DNA of 33,299 bases, from positions 1 through 33,299 of the forward strand of contig JAURCS010000025.1 in NCBI GenBank assembly GCA_030828385.1. Reading direction: 5' to 3'. Both the position numbers and the translations under genes were made by a program. The notes beneath the pieces were generated by a model. That model was given only the letters and a program-made list of their open reading frames with translations. It had not been told where the DNA came from and searched no databases. This document shows, piece by piece, positions 8,681 to 16,687 of the stretch (the first letter of the stretch is position 1; each line of letters starts with the position of its first letter). Origin of the DNA: Gammaproteobacteria bacterium (lineage in GTDB: Bacteria > Pseudomonadota > Gammaproteobacteria > Pseudomonadales > Pseudohongiellaceae).

Positions 8681-8697
8681 GACTGACCAGTCAGTCA
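8680..8697. promoter_or_regulatory. TetR/AcrR-type operator upstream of tolC
   Basis: TGACTGAC-CA-GTCAGTCA is a perfect 8-bp inverted repeat with a 2-bp centre. This form, with a TGACCAGTCA-like core, is typical of TetR-family operators. It overlaps the candidate -10 region of tolC, so binding should repress the outer-membrane channel. No tetR-family gene lies in the window, so the regulator would act from elsewhere. Confidence 0.6.
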
Positions 8698-8773
8698 ATT
8701 CATTGCTATCCATCAGGATGGCATTTTTTACAGATTATTCATAGCGTTAACTTATTTGCTCGAGGGATGAGAA

Positions 8774-10171
8774 ATGATGGGCGGCAACAAAAAGTCACAA
8801 CAAAAATTCATACTGACCAGAATAGCGACGAATCTAAACAGACGCTTATGGGCAGTACTGCCATGCATGCTGCTGATCCTGCCTTTCTCAACCGTCCAAG
8901 CTGATGACCTGGCACAGATTTTTGAGTTGGCGGCTAACAACGACCCTGAAATCAGACAGGCAAGGGCTAACTATAATGCTTCTCACACCACCATTGATCA
9001 GGGGCGCTCGTTCCTGCTACCGCGGGTAACTGTCGGCGGATCCACCAGCCGTGATACAGCAGGTCCGGCTGTGGAAACTCCTTTTGGGCAACCACACAGC
9101 TTCCAGAATGGCTTTAATACCAAAGGTTACAACCTAAGTATTAATCAGGCCTTACTTAATTTTGAAGCCTGGTATGCTTTTAAAGCCGCAAAAAATACTG
9201 ATCGTCAGGCCGCCGCCAATCTTGCCCAGGCTGAGCAACAATTGATCCTGAAAGTGGCTACTGCCTATTTTAATGTCCTGCGCTCACAGGATAACCTTGC
9301 CTCATTCCAGGGTGAGGAAGATGCTGCAGCACGGGTGCTTGAACAAACCCGCGAACGTTTTGAAGTTGGCCTGATAGCCATTACTGATGTCTATGATAGC
9401 CAGGCAAATTATGATCTGGCCCGGGTAAACCGCCTGGTAGAAGAAAACAATCTTAATCAGGCCCTTGAAGCACTGGAAGCCATTACCGGCCGTCCCCACA
9501 GCAATCTGGAAAGCCTCAGCAGTGATTTCCCGATTGAGTCTTTAAATCCGGATACCCTGGCAGCATGGGTAAATCTGGCAATGGATAATAATTTGGCAAT
9601 CAAGGCGGCAGAATATGACTTTGCCGCCAGGCAGGAGGACGCCAAATCAGCACGTGCCTCGATGTTCCCTACCCTGGAAATCAGTGCCGGTTATGGCTGG
9701 AATCAGTCTGCCAACCCGTTCAGCTTTTTTCCTGCGATTGCCTCGGAGCGCACCAATATTACCCTGAACTTTTCCTACCCACTCTATGCCGGCGGATTGA
9801 ATGGTGCCCGTAAGAGACAGGCTTACTACACGCGTGATGCCAGCGAAGAAGCTTTGCTGAAAACCCAGCGCGACAGTACGCAAAGCATCCGTAACAGCTA
9901 CCGAAACGTTGAAACTGACGTACTTGCTGTACGGGCCCGAGCCCAGGCAATAATTTCCTCTGAAAGCGCCCTGGAAGCTACTGAAGTTGGTGCAGAAGTA
10001 GGTACGCGAAACGTTGTTGATGTGGTTCTGGCCCAACGCACCCTGTTCCAGACGCGTCGTGATTTTGCCAATGCCCGCTACAACTATGTGATTAATACCC
10101 TGACCCTGAAACAGGCCGCTGGCATTCTCAGTCCGCAGGATGTTATTGATTTAAACAACTGGCTGGAATAA
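8774..10171 (+). CDS. tolC: TolC family outer membrane channel protein
   Basis: An outer-membrane/periplasmic channel tunnel that joins inner-membrane pumps in drug efflux and type I secretion. The 465-residue precursor has a long basic N-region, a hydrophobic core (WAVLPCMLLILPF) and a likely cleavage after VQA, giving a mature start at DDLAQIFELAANNDPEIRQA, the normal first helix of the family. The two structural repeats are visible. TAYFNVLRSQ and ERFEVGLIAITDVYDSQANYD are in the first; RNSYRNVETDV and EVGTRNVVDVVLAQRTLFQ are in the second. The ATG at 8774 follows GAGGGATGAGAA, an acceptable binding site; a second ATG follows at once. The gene is convergent with waaA, only 10 bp away. It is more likely a general TolC than a dedicated type I partner, because no ABC transporter is adjacent. 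Confidence 0.94.
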   Translation: MMGGNKKSQQKFILTRIATNLNRRLWAVLPCMLLILPFSTVQADDLAQIFELAANNDPEIRQARANYNASHTTIDQGRSFLLPRVTVGGSTSRDTAGPAVETPFGQPHSFQNGFNTKGYNLSINQALLNFEAWYAFKAAKNTDRQAAANLAQAEQQLILKVATAYFNVLRSQDNLASFQGEEDAAARVLEQTRERFEVGLIAITDVYDSQANYDLARVNRLVEENNLNQALEALEAITGRPHSNLESLSSDFPIESLNPDTLAAWVNLAMDNNLAIKAAEYDFAARQEDAKSARASMFPTLEISAGYGWNQSANPFSFFPAIASERTNITLNFSYPLYAGGLNGARKRQAYYTRDASEEALLKTQRDSTQSIRNSYRNVETDVLAVRARAQAIISSESALEATEVGAEVGTRNVVDVVLAQRTLFQTRRDFANARYNYVINTLTLKQAAGILSPQDVIDLNNWLE

Positions 10172-10181
10172 TCAGTACTGA

Positions 10182-11492
10182 CTAGTGACCGGCGGCTTTT
10201 TTTAAGGCCTGCAATAAAAGCAGCTCACTGATCTCATTGAGATTTCTATCGCTGGCACCCTGATTTTTTTCAACCACCGCCAGCGCAGCTGACTTAATCA
10301 TAGCGGCTTTTTCCTCACTAGCCAGCAAGGCATTCACCGCCTCGGCGAGCTCTTGCGCATCAGCGATACATATCATCCCGCCTGCCTGCAAAAGTTGTTC
10401 GCTTACTGCTTGGAAATTGAAAAGGGAAGGTCCGGTAATCACTGGCAATCCTAGCGCCGCCGGTTCAATAATATTCTGGCATCCGGTGGGCACCAGAGAG
10501 CCACCAACAAAAGCGACATCGGCAAGACTAAAGTAATACTGCATTTCCCCCATGGTGTCTCCCAGTAAAACCTGATGCGAAGCGTCAGCCACACTTTCCC
10601 TGCTACGCCGGGCGCAGCTAAATCCTTGCCTGGTAGCCAGTTCAAAGACTTCATCAAAGCGTTCGGGATGCCGAGGAACCAGGATCAGCAGTAGATCAGG
10701 ATGACTGCCAAGCAAGCTTCTAAACGCCTGCAAAACCTTTTCCTCTTCCATCTCCCCAGCCAGTATTCGCGTACTGGCTGCAATAAGAACCGGTCTGCCC
10801 TGCAAGCTGATCTTATCCCCGAGTGCCCTAGCCACCTGCTCTGTGTTTATTGTCATATCGTATTTCATACTGCCGGCAACAGTGATTTTTTCTTCAGCCA
10901 GACCCAATGACAATAACCTTTCGCGGTCATTTGGTGACTGCGCTGTTACCCTGTCTAACTGCCCAAGCATGGTTCTAACGAGATGGGGAATGCGCTGGTA
11001 GTTATGCAGGGATTTTTCCGATAGCCGGGCATTGGCCAGTAATAAGCGCACTCCCCTTTGAGAGCATGCATGAATAAGATTTGGCCATAATTCAGTTTCC
11101 ATAATGACCACCAGGCCAGGGTCGAAAATATTCAGGAAGCGCTTGATGGCACCAGGCAAATCGTAAGGCAGATAGACATGCGCTACCTTATCCTTCAACA
11201 ATGCCATTACCCGGGCAGAACCAGTAGGGGTTGAAGTGGTGACCAATACAGATAATTCCGGATTATTATCAAGAAGACGGTTTATCAGCGGTTCTGCGGC
11301 ATGAACTTCGCCTACAGAAACAGCATGAAAAATGATATCTGCTTTTTTAAAACCGGTAGATGAGGAATAGAAGGCAAAACGTTCTGACCAGCGCTTCAGG
11401 TAAGCTGGCGAACGCAAAGATCGCAATAGCAATCTCAGAATGATAAGCGGGGTAGCCAGATAAAATAAAAGGGAGTAAATAAACCGGTTCAC
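10182..11492 (-). CDS. waaA: 3-deoxy-D-manno-octulosonic acid (Kdo) transferase
   Basis: WaaA (KdtA) adds Kdo from CMP-Kdo to the lipid A precursor at the cytoplasmic face of the inner membrane, the first LPS-core step. The 436 residues fit the family (425 in E. coli). The N-terminal membrane anchor FIYSLLFYLATPLIILRLLL comes first. The conserved acceptor-domain motifs follow: FHAVSVGEVHAAEPL (with the catalytic Glu), TTSTPTGSARV and IMETELWPNL. The C-terminal half is a GT-B nucleotide-binding domain with FVGGSLVPTGCQNIIEPAALG. Whether one or two Kdo residues are added cannot be told. It is divergent from the FAD oxidoreductase across 114 bp. Confidence 0.96.
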   Translation of the reverse strand: MNRFIYSLLFYLATPLIILRLLLRSLRSPAYLKRWSERFAFYSSSTGFKKADIIFHAVSVGEVHAAEPLINRLLDNNPELSVLVTTSTPTGSARVMALLKDKVAHVYLPYDLPGAIKRFLNIFDPGLVVIMETELWPNLIHACSQRGVRLLLANARLSEKSLHNYQRIPHLVRTMLGQLDRVTAQSPNDRERLLSLGLAEEKITVAGSMKYDMTINTEQVARALGDKISLQGRPVLIAASTRILAGEMEEEKVLQAFRSLLGSHPDLLLILVPRHPERFDEVFELATRQGFSCARRSRESVADASHQVLLGDTMGEMQYYFSLADVAFVGGSLVPTGCQNIIEPAALGLPVITGPSLFNFQAVSEQLLQAGGMICIADAQELAEAVNALLASEEKAAMIKSAALAVVEKNQGASDRNLNEISELLLLQALKKAAGH

Positions 11493-11606
11493 GTTTTTAA
11501 AAATTTATTCCATTGGCGGAAATGAAAAAAATATCCCGGTAAATTTCCGGTTTATCCTGCAACCTGTTTATACTGTCATGCTTTCCCGTTATGCACAAAT
11601 TTCCAT

Positions 11607-12797
11607 ATGACTGAAACCCTGAAAACCGATGTGCTGATTTTTGGAGGTGGTGTTGCCGGACTATGGCTGTTGAACCGCCTCAGAAATGCCGGCTACCAAG
11701 CATGGCTATTTGAACAGGATCGACTGGGTACTGGCCAGAGTATCGCAAGTCAGGGCATGATCCATGGTGGCATCAAATACGCCCTGGGCGGAAAGCTGAC
11801 GACCGCAACCACAACTATTGCAGACATGCCTGCCCACTGGAAAAAATGTCTTGCCGGTGAAGGGGATGTGGATTTACGTGGCTGCAATCTGTTATCCAAA
11901 GACTATTACATGTGGCCACGCAACAGCATTCGATCCAGGCTCAATGCCTTTCTTGGCAGCAAGGCGCTTGAAGCCAAAGTCAGTACTGTTGAAAAAGCCG
12001 ACTACCCGGACTTTTTTAAAGACAGGATCTCCGGTCCTCTCTATCGCCTGCAGGATATTGTGCTGGATGTGCCGTCTCTCCTTTCCACACTAAGCAATGC
12101 CCAGGCAGAGAATATATTCAGCATTGACTGGCAGCAGGCCAGACTTGTCCCCGACACAAAAGGCGGTGTGGAGTGTCTGGAATTTGAAAATGGCCAGCGC
12201 ATCCAGGCGCAGCAATATGTTTTCACATGTGGTGCAGGGACCGAAGTCTTGATGAAAAATTTCGATCTGCCAATCACCACCATGCAGCGTCGCCCCTTGC
12301 GCATGGTAATGGTCAGGCATGGCATTACCGAACCACTTTACGTTCATTGTGTCTCCGACCGGCTCAGCATGACCCCTGAGATGACGATCACCAGTCACAC
12401 CAATGGCACCGGGCAACCGGTTTGGTACCTTGGCGGCGAAATAGCCGAACAGGGCGTGCATCAGACTGATGAAGAATTAATCAAGACGGCCCAAGGCAAG
12501 CTCAAGGAAATGTTTCCATGGTGTGATCTGGATAACGCCAGCTGGGCTACCCTGGCGATTGATCGGGCAGAAGAAAAACAGGCGAGCGGCAAACGCCCTG
12601 ATGATATCAGCATCGCGCAAAACAAAAATTTGATGGTGTGCTGGCCAACCAAGCTGACCCTTGCTCCCAATCTGGCCAATCAGGTTCTGGCGAGAATGCT
12701 GGACTCGGGCCTGACCCCCCATTCTGAAACACCAGCACAGGCTCCGGCATTTCTGCAGCATCCGCAAGTGGCTGCAACCCCCTGGGAGCAACTCTGA
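11607..12797 (+). CDS. FAD-dependent oxidoreductase (DAO / glycerol-3-phosphate dehydrogenase-like)
   Basis: A 396-residue flavoprotein of the D-amino-acid oxidase/GlpD-like group; the substrate is unknown. The N-terminus has the dinucleotide-binding fold VLIFGGGVAGLWLLNRL (GxGxxG as GGGVAG), ending in a Glu at the end of the second strand (AWLFEQD). Next comes a region like the family's second FAD contact, SIASQGMIHGGIKYALGG. YVFTCGAGTEVL is the later GxG strand. No signal peptide or membrane helix is seen. The stop is 2 bases before the ATG of the aldo-keto reductase, so the two are translationally coupled and probably act on related compounds. I recall a similar pair between waaA and hldE in Pseudomonas, so the linkage to LPS genes is old, but no role in LPS synthesis is known to me. 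Confidence 0.8.
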   Translation: MTETLKTDVLIFGGGVAGLWLLNRLRNAGYQAWLFEQDRLGTGQSIASQGMIHGGIKYALGGKLTTATTTIADMPAHWKKCLAGEGDVDLRGCNLLSKDYYMWPRNSIRSRLNAFLGSKALEAKVSTVEKADYPDFFKDRISGPLYRLQDIVLDVPSLLSTLSNAQAENIFSIDWQQARLVPDTKGGVECLEFENGQRIQAQQYVFTCGAGTEVLMKNFDLPITTMQRRPLRMVMVRHGITEPLYVHCVSDRLSMTPEMTITSHTNGTGQPVWYLGGEIAEQGVHQTDEELIKTAQGKLKEMFPWCDLDNASWATLAIDRAEEKQASGKRPDDISIAQNKNLMVCWPTKLTLAPNLANQVLARMLDSGLTPHSETPAQAPAFLQHPQVAATPWEQL

Positions 12798-12799
12798 AC

Positions 12800-13579
12800 A
12801 TGGCGTTCCTGCGTCATATACCTGGCACTGAGCTGAAGATTTCAGCACTTGGCCTGGGTACGGTGAAATTTGGCCGTGATCAATCAGTAAAATATCCGCA
12901 GCAATTCACGATCCCTGATGACAGCGAAGTCACCAATCTGCTGGCGCTGGCAAACAGCGAGGGCATAAATCTACTGGACACAGCACCGGCCTATGGCACC
13001 AGTGAGGAACGACTTGGTAAATTGCTGAGCAATCGTCAGGACTGGGTAATCGTTACAAAAACCGGGGAAGAGTTTGAACAGGGACAATCATCTTTTAATT
13101 TCAGTGGCGCTCATACCCGCGCCAGTATTGAAAGAAGCCTCAAGCGACTCAACACTGATTATCTCGACATAGTATTGATTCACTCCGATGGTAATGACGA
13201 AGACATACTCAAAAACACGGATTGTGTAGCGACACTCAAGCAGTGCCAGCAGGAGGGAATGATAAGAGCAATTGGCATGTCCACCAAAACCAGCAATGGC
13301 GGCTTACTGGCGGCCTCCATGCTGGATATCGTTATGATTACCTACAACCTGGAACAACAGGATCAGGCAGTACTTGATTACGCCCGAAATAATAATAAAG
13401 GGGTACTGGTTAAAAAAGGACTGATGAGCGGCCATGCCGGTTCCATTGCAGACAGCATGTCCCTGCTGTTTGGCAGTAACGGAATCAGCTCGGTGATTGT
13501 AGGGACTATTAACCCGGATCATCTGAAAGAAAATGTGAAACTGGCCAGGGCCGCTCTGGGTGAGATACCCGGGAGTTAG
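12800..13579 (+). CDS. Aldo/keto reductase family oxidoreductase
   Basis: A 259-residue NADPH-dependent aldo/keto reductase, shorter than the usual 310-330. The family tetrad is visible: Asp and Tyr in LLDTAPAYGTSEERLG, Lys in WVIVTKTG, and His in DIVLIHSDG. The C-terminal cofactor loop is short but present (FGSNGISSVIVGTINPDHL). The missing length comes from reduced loops in the second half of the barrel, not from a truncated end. It begins 2 bases after the FAD oxidoreductase stop (12797) and is convergent with hldE across 45 bp. Physiological substrate unknown. Confidence 0.85.
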   Translation: MAFLRHIPGTELKISALGLGTVKFGRDQSVKYPQQFTIPDDSEVTNLLALANSEGINLLDTAPAYGTSEERLGKLLSNRQDWVIVTKTGEEFEQGQSSFNFSGAHTRASIERSLKRLNTDYLDIVLIHSDGNDEDILKNTDCVATLKQCQQEGMIRAIGMSTKTSNGGLLAASMLDIVMITYNLEQQDQAVLDYARNNNKGVLVKKGLMSGHAGSIADSMSLLFGSNGISSVIVGTINPDHLKENVKLARAALGEIPGS

Positions 13580-13624
13580 CGGAATAAAAGGAAAAAATGC
13601 AGCGCATTGATTCCAGTTACGATT

Positions 13625-15055
13625 TTATTTTTTGTCTTTCTTGATCTTTTCTACGATAGCCGAAGTAGAGCAGTTATCTAAAAAAGACAGCACTCTGACT
13701 TCGCCACCATATTGCTGAACAATCTCTGCGCCTACGACACCTTCTATGCCGTAATCACCGCCCTTCACCAGGCAGTCCGGTTTAACTTCTGTTAACAGGT
13801 TTTCCGGCGTGTCTTCTGCAAAAGACACTACCCAGTCGACGGATTCCAGGCCGGATACCACTGCCATACGTCGCTCGATGGGATTAATTGGCCGCCCTTC
13901 TCCCTTTAAACGCCTTACAGACTCATCGTCATTGATGGCGACGATCAGTCTATCGCCACATTTTCGGGCATCCTGTAAATAACCAACGTGGCCAGCATGA
14001 ATTATGTCGAAACAGCCATTGGTAAAGGCGACCTTCTCGCCATGAGCCCGGGCATCCGCTACCACCAAAGCAAGCTGTTCACGGGTCATAACGCCACGAT
14101 CAGATCCACCGTCACTCTGCACTTCCCTGCGCAACTCCGGCCCACTAACAGCAACAGTACCGACACGGGTAACAGCCAGTCCTGCTGCGATATTGGACAA
14201 TGCAACGGCTTCGGGCAAGCCGGCTCCTGCTGCCAGGGCAGCACCCAGAACGGAGATCACGGTATCGCCAGCACCCGTCACATCAAAGACATCCCTTGCC
14301 CGCGCTGGAATATGCAACTCAGCTTCATTGGCACGAATCAGGCTCATTCCATGTTCGCCCCGGGTAACCAGCAAGGCTTCAAGTTCAAGTTCTTTTATTA
14401 ACAGACGGCCTTTTGCTACCAGATCTTCTTCACTTTCACAGGCGCCCATTACCTGTTCAAATTCATGCAGATTGGGCGTCAGCAAGGTCGCGCCACGGTA
14501 CTTGGTAAAGTCCTCACCTTTCGGATCAACCAGTACCCGAACTCCCTGTTTTCTTGCCTGGGTAATAAGCGCACTGACTGCGGCCAGGGCGCCCTTGTTG
14601 TAGTCTGAAACAATAACTACATCGGTGCCATCAAGCAGGGCTGCCACTTTGGCATTAACTGCCTGCGCGCTGCTGATATCAAAAGCTTCTTCAAAATCCA
14701 GTCGAATCAGTTGCTGATGACGACTGACAATGCGTAATTTGGTGATGGTAGGTTTGTCTGCCACTTTTTCGAAATCACAAAGCACCCCCGCCGCACGAAG
14801 CCGTGTTTCGAGCTCCTCACCGGCTTCATCCAGACCCACCAGGCCCACCAGAGTAGCTGCCGCACCTAGTGCCGCTAAATTAAGCGCCACGTTTCCTGCG
14901 CCACCCGGACTGTCCTCTGCATTACCGACTTTCACAACCGGCACCGGCGCTTCCGGAGAAATTCTAGAGGTAGCACCATGCCAGTAACGGTCGAGCATGA
15001 CATCACCAACCACCAACACACGTGCAGTATCAAACTTTGGAATTTCGAGTTTCAT
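13625..15055 (-). CDS. hldE: Bifunctional heptose-7-phosphate kinase / heptose-1-phosphate adenylyltransferase
   Basis: HldE (RfaE) makes ADP-heptose for the LPS inner core. It phosphorylates D-glycero-beta-D-manno-heptose 7-phosphate at C1 and later adenylylates heptose 1-phosphate. The 476 residues are full length and carry both domains. Residues 1-315 are a ribokinase-type kinase with VVGDVMLDRYWHG, SPGGAGNVALNLAALGA and DVTGAGDTVISVLG (catalytic Asp). Residues 340-476 are a cytidylyltransferase-like domain with FTNGCFDIIHAGHVGYL (HxGH). It is divergent from the acyltransferase fusion (104-bp gap) and convergent with the aldo-keto reductase. The heptose is used by WaaF encoded in this window and by WaaC, not seen here. 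Confidence 0.97.
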   Translation of the reverse strand: MKLEIPKFDTARVLVVGDVMLDRYWHGATSRISPEAPVPVVKVGNAEDSPGGAGNVALNLAALGAAATLVGLVGLDEAGEELETRLRAAGVLCDFEKVADKPTITKLRIVSRHQQLIRLDFEEAFDISSAQAVNAKVAALLDGTDVVIVSDYNKGALAAVSALITQARKQGVRVLVDPKGEDFTKYRGATLLTPNLHEFEQVMGACESEEDLVAKGRLLIKELELEALLVTRGEHGMSLIRANEAELHIPARARDVFDVTGAGDTVISVLGAALAAGAGLPEAVALSNIAAGLAVTRVGTVAVSGPELRREVQSDGGSDRGVMTREQLALVVADARAHGEKVAFTNGCFDIIHAGHVGYLQDARKCGDRLIVAINDDESVRRLKGEGRPINPIERRMAVVSGLESVDWVVSFAEDTPENLLTEVKPDCLVKGGDYGIEGVVGAEIVQQYGGEVRVLSFLDNCSTSAIVEKIKKDKK

Positions 15056-15122
15056 TATTTCTTCAATTAACCCGTCTAAAATTGGCGCTAATCATATCAT
15101 AGCCATTGCCAATTGCTGATTC

Positions 15123-15131
15123 TGATACAAT
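15123..15131 (+). promoter_or_regulatory. Extended -10 promoter candidate for the acyltransferase fusion
   Basis: TGATACAAT is an extended -10 element (TG-n-TACAAT) 28 bases upstream of the ATG at 15160. No good -35 box is present at 16-18 bp, which is tolerated by extended -10 promoters. A run of T follows. Confidence 0.4.
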
Positions 15132-15159
15132 GCCGCTGTATTTTTTTTACAAGTGATAT

Positions 15160-16683
15160 ATGCAGACACCTCCTCCTTTAAGTGCCTTTATTGGCATCAA
15201 GTACTGGCCCACCTGGCTGGGCCTGGGCCTGCTCTATATTCTGGTCTGGATGCCCTTTGCGGTGCGTATTAAAGTCGGTGAAATCCTTGGCCAATTAACC
15301 TACTGGCTCGGCAAAGAGCGTCGATATATCACTGCGACTAATATTGCTATTTGTTTTCCCGAGCTAAATGCCGCAGAACAAAATGCGCTTGTTCAAAAAA
15401 GTTTTCAGGAAAATGGCATTGGCCTGATTGAAACCATCACCAGCTGGGTGCGCGATAAAGACAGCTTCAAAAGTCAGGTCACAATGACAGGGCTCGACAA
15501 GCTTAAGGCTGCCGAGGCTGAAGGAAAAGGCGTTCTGTTAATAGGAGCGCATTATTCTACTCTGGATTTTGGCGCCATTCTGTTGTCCATATTTCATTCC
15601 TTTGGCGTGACCTATCGCCCTCATGGAAATGCATTATTCGATGCGTTCATGCTGCGCGGCAGAATATCCAATTGTAATGGCGTCTTTGATCGCAATGATA
15701 TCCGCGGCGCCTACCGTCATCTAAAAGAGGGGAATACACTATGGTATGCGCCTGATCAGGATTATGGCCCCAAGCATGCTGTGTATGCGCCGTTCTTTGG
15801 TCACCCCGCTGCCACCATTACCGCGGCAAGCCGCTTCGCCAGAATAAACAATTCACCAACTTTTCTGGTACGTCATCACAGGATAGATCGCTCCCATCAG
15901 TATGAAATGGAGTTCATTCCCTTTCCTGACAGTTTTCCCGGGAATGATGAGCTCAACGATGCCAGCGTCATCAATACCATGGTGGAAAACGCGATTCGCC
16001 ACTACCCGGCGCAATACCTGTGGATGCACAAACGCTTCAAAACCCAGCCCGGTGGCAAACCGATGAGTCCCTATATCGATATTGCCACCCCTAATCATCG
16101 CCTTACCGAGAAACAGTACTCTCAGGTCATTGAAGGCGCAGACAAGATCTCGGAATTGCAGGAGGTTTATGACTACAAACTTCCCAGTGGCCTGTGGCTG
16201 CGCCAATATCCTGGCACCATCAATAAACGCTCTTATCTTCCGCACCCGGCGAAACTATTTGATCGGCACGCTAAAAACCTGCGCATGCAGGGATTCCAGG
16301 CCATCACGGTAGATAATTTTTTCCGCATCCCGCCAATGAAGCTTTCTGCAGTCACTTATTTTGTTCCATCCGGACCGCTGCTCAGTCAGTTACCCCGCAA
16401 CCTGGTTCCCCTGAAAGCCCTGGCACAATTTATAGCAGAACTCCATAACAAGGGATTTGATTGCAAGAATCCAGGACCCGATCACTTCATTGTCACGGAA
16501 GATTCATTTGCCATTCTTGATCCCACTGACTTTATTTTTGAAGGCAAATCCATCAGCCTGAAAAAAAGACGCAGTGCCGTCATTAATTTGCTGCAAAATC
16601 TTGCTCTGGAAAAACCTGAAGGAGATGAATTCTTTTCCTGGTATGCAAAAGCAGCAGGCCTCAAGGTAAGCGAAGCAGGCTGA
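15160..16683 (+). CDS. LpxL/HtrB-like acyltransferase fused to a degenerate WaaP/InaA-like kinase domain
   Basis: A 507-residue two-domain protein. Residues 1-305 are a lipid A (LpxL/LpxM) type acyltransferase with a membrane-proximal hydrophobic helix (about 15-35), the catalytic HX4D motif HYSTLD (His131, Asp136), WYAPDQDYG near 195-203 and QYLWMHKRFKTQP near 285-297. This half should transfer an acyl chain to a glycolipid at the inner membrane. Residues 310-507 are extra. They follow the layout of a small LPS-type kinase: LWLRQYP (345-351) where VKRY is expected, then LHNKGFDCKNPGPDHFIV (429-445) and AILDPTDF (451-458). Compared with the intact WaaP at 18256-19056 (GICHRDYYICHFMV), the H-R-D triad reads C-K-N and the N-lobe Lys reads Arg. 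The second domain is therefore probably a pseudokinase. The next gene starts 4 bases after the stop. The family call for the first half is firm; for the second it rests on motif alignment by eye. Confidence 0.8.
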   Translation: MQTPPPLSAFIGIKYWPTWLGLGLLYILVWMPFAVRIKVGEILGQLTYWLGKERRYITATNIAICFPELNAAEQNALVQKSFQENGIGLIETITSWVRDKDSFKSQVTMTGLDKLKAAEAEGKGVLLIGAHYSTLDFGAILLSIFHSFGVTYRPHGNALFDAFMLRGRISNCNGVFDRNDIRGAYRHLKEGNTLWYAPDQDYGPKHAVYAPFFGHPAATITAASRFARINNSPTFLVRHHRIDRSHQYEMEFIPFPDSFPGNDELNDASVINTMVENAIRHYPAQYLWMHKRFKTQPGGKPMSPYIDIATPNHRLTEKQYSQVIEGADKISELQEVYDYKLPSGLWLRQYPGTINKRSYLPHPAKLFDRHAKNLRMQGFQAITVDNFFRIPPMKLSAVTYFVPSGPLLSQLPRNLVPLKALAQFIAELHNKGFDCKNPGPDHFIVTEDSFAILDPTDFIFEGKSISLKKRRSAVINLLQNLALEKPEGDEFFSWYAKAAGLKVSEAG

Positions 16684-16687
16684 CGCT

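Larger units (their letters stand above)
7807..8773. other. Gene-poor intergenic region between yqiB and tolC
   Basis: About 950 bp with no convincing gene. A 60-codon frame at 8091-8273 (minus) and a 42-codon frame at 8393-8521 (plus) lack binding sites and recognisable families. What can be seen: a promoter-like pair for yqiB (TTGACC at 8007-8012, TAGAAT at 7986-7991 on the minus strand, with a short 15-bp spacer), a hairpin at 8063-8092, a 16-bp palindrome at 8519-8534, and a TetR-type operator with a -35 box before tolC. In enteric relatives nudF occupies this place. I found no nudix motif here on either strand. Confidence 0.6.

Noticed and set aside
13596-13640. A terminator between the aldo-keto reductase and hldE.
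   Set aside because: Only a 5-bp stem (AATGC/GCATT) with no T-tract at the right distance.
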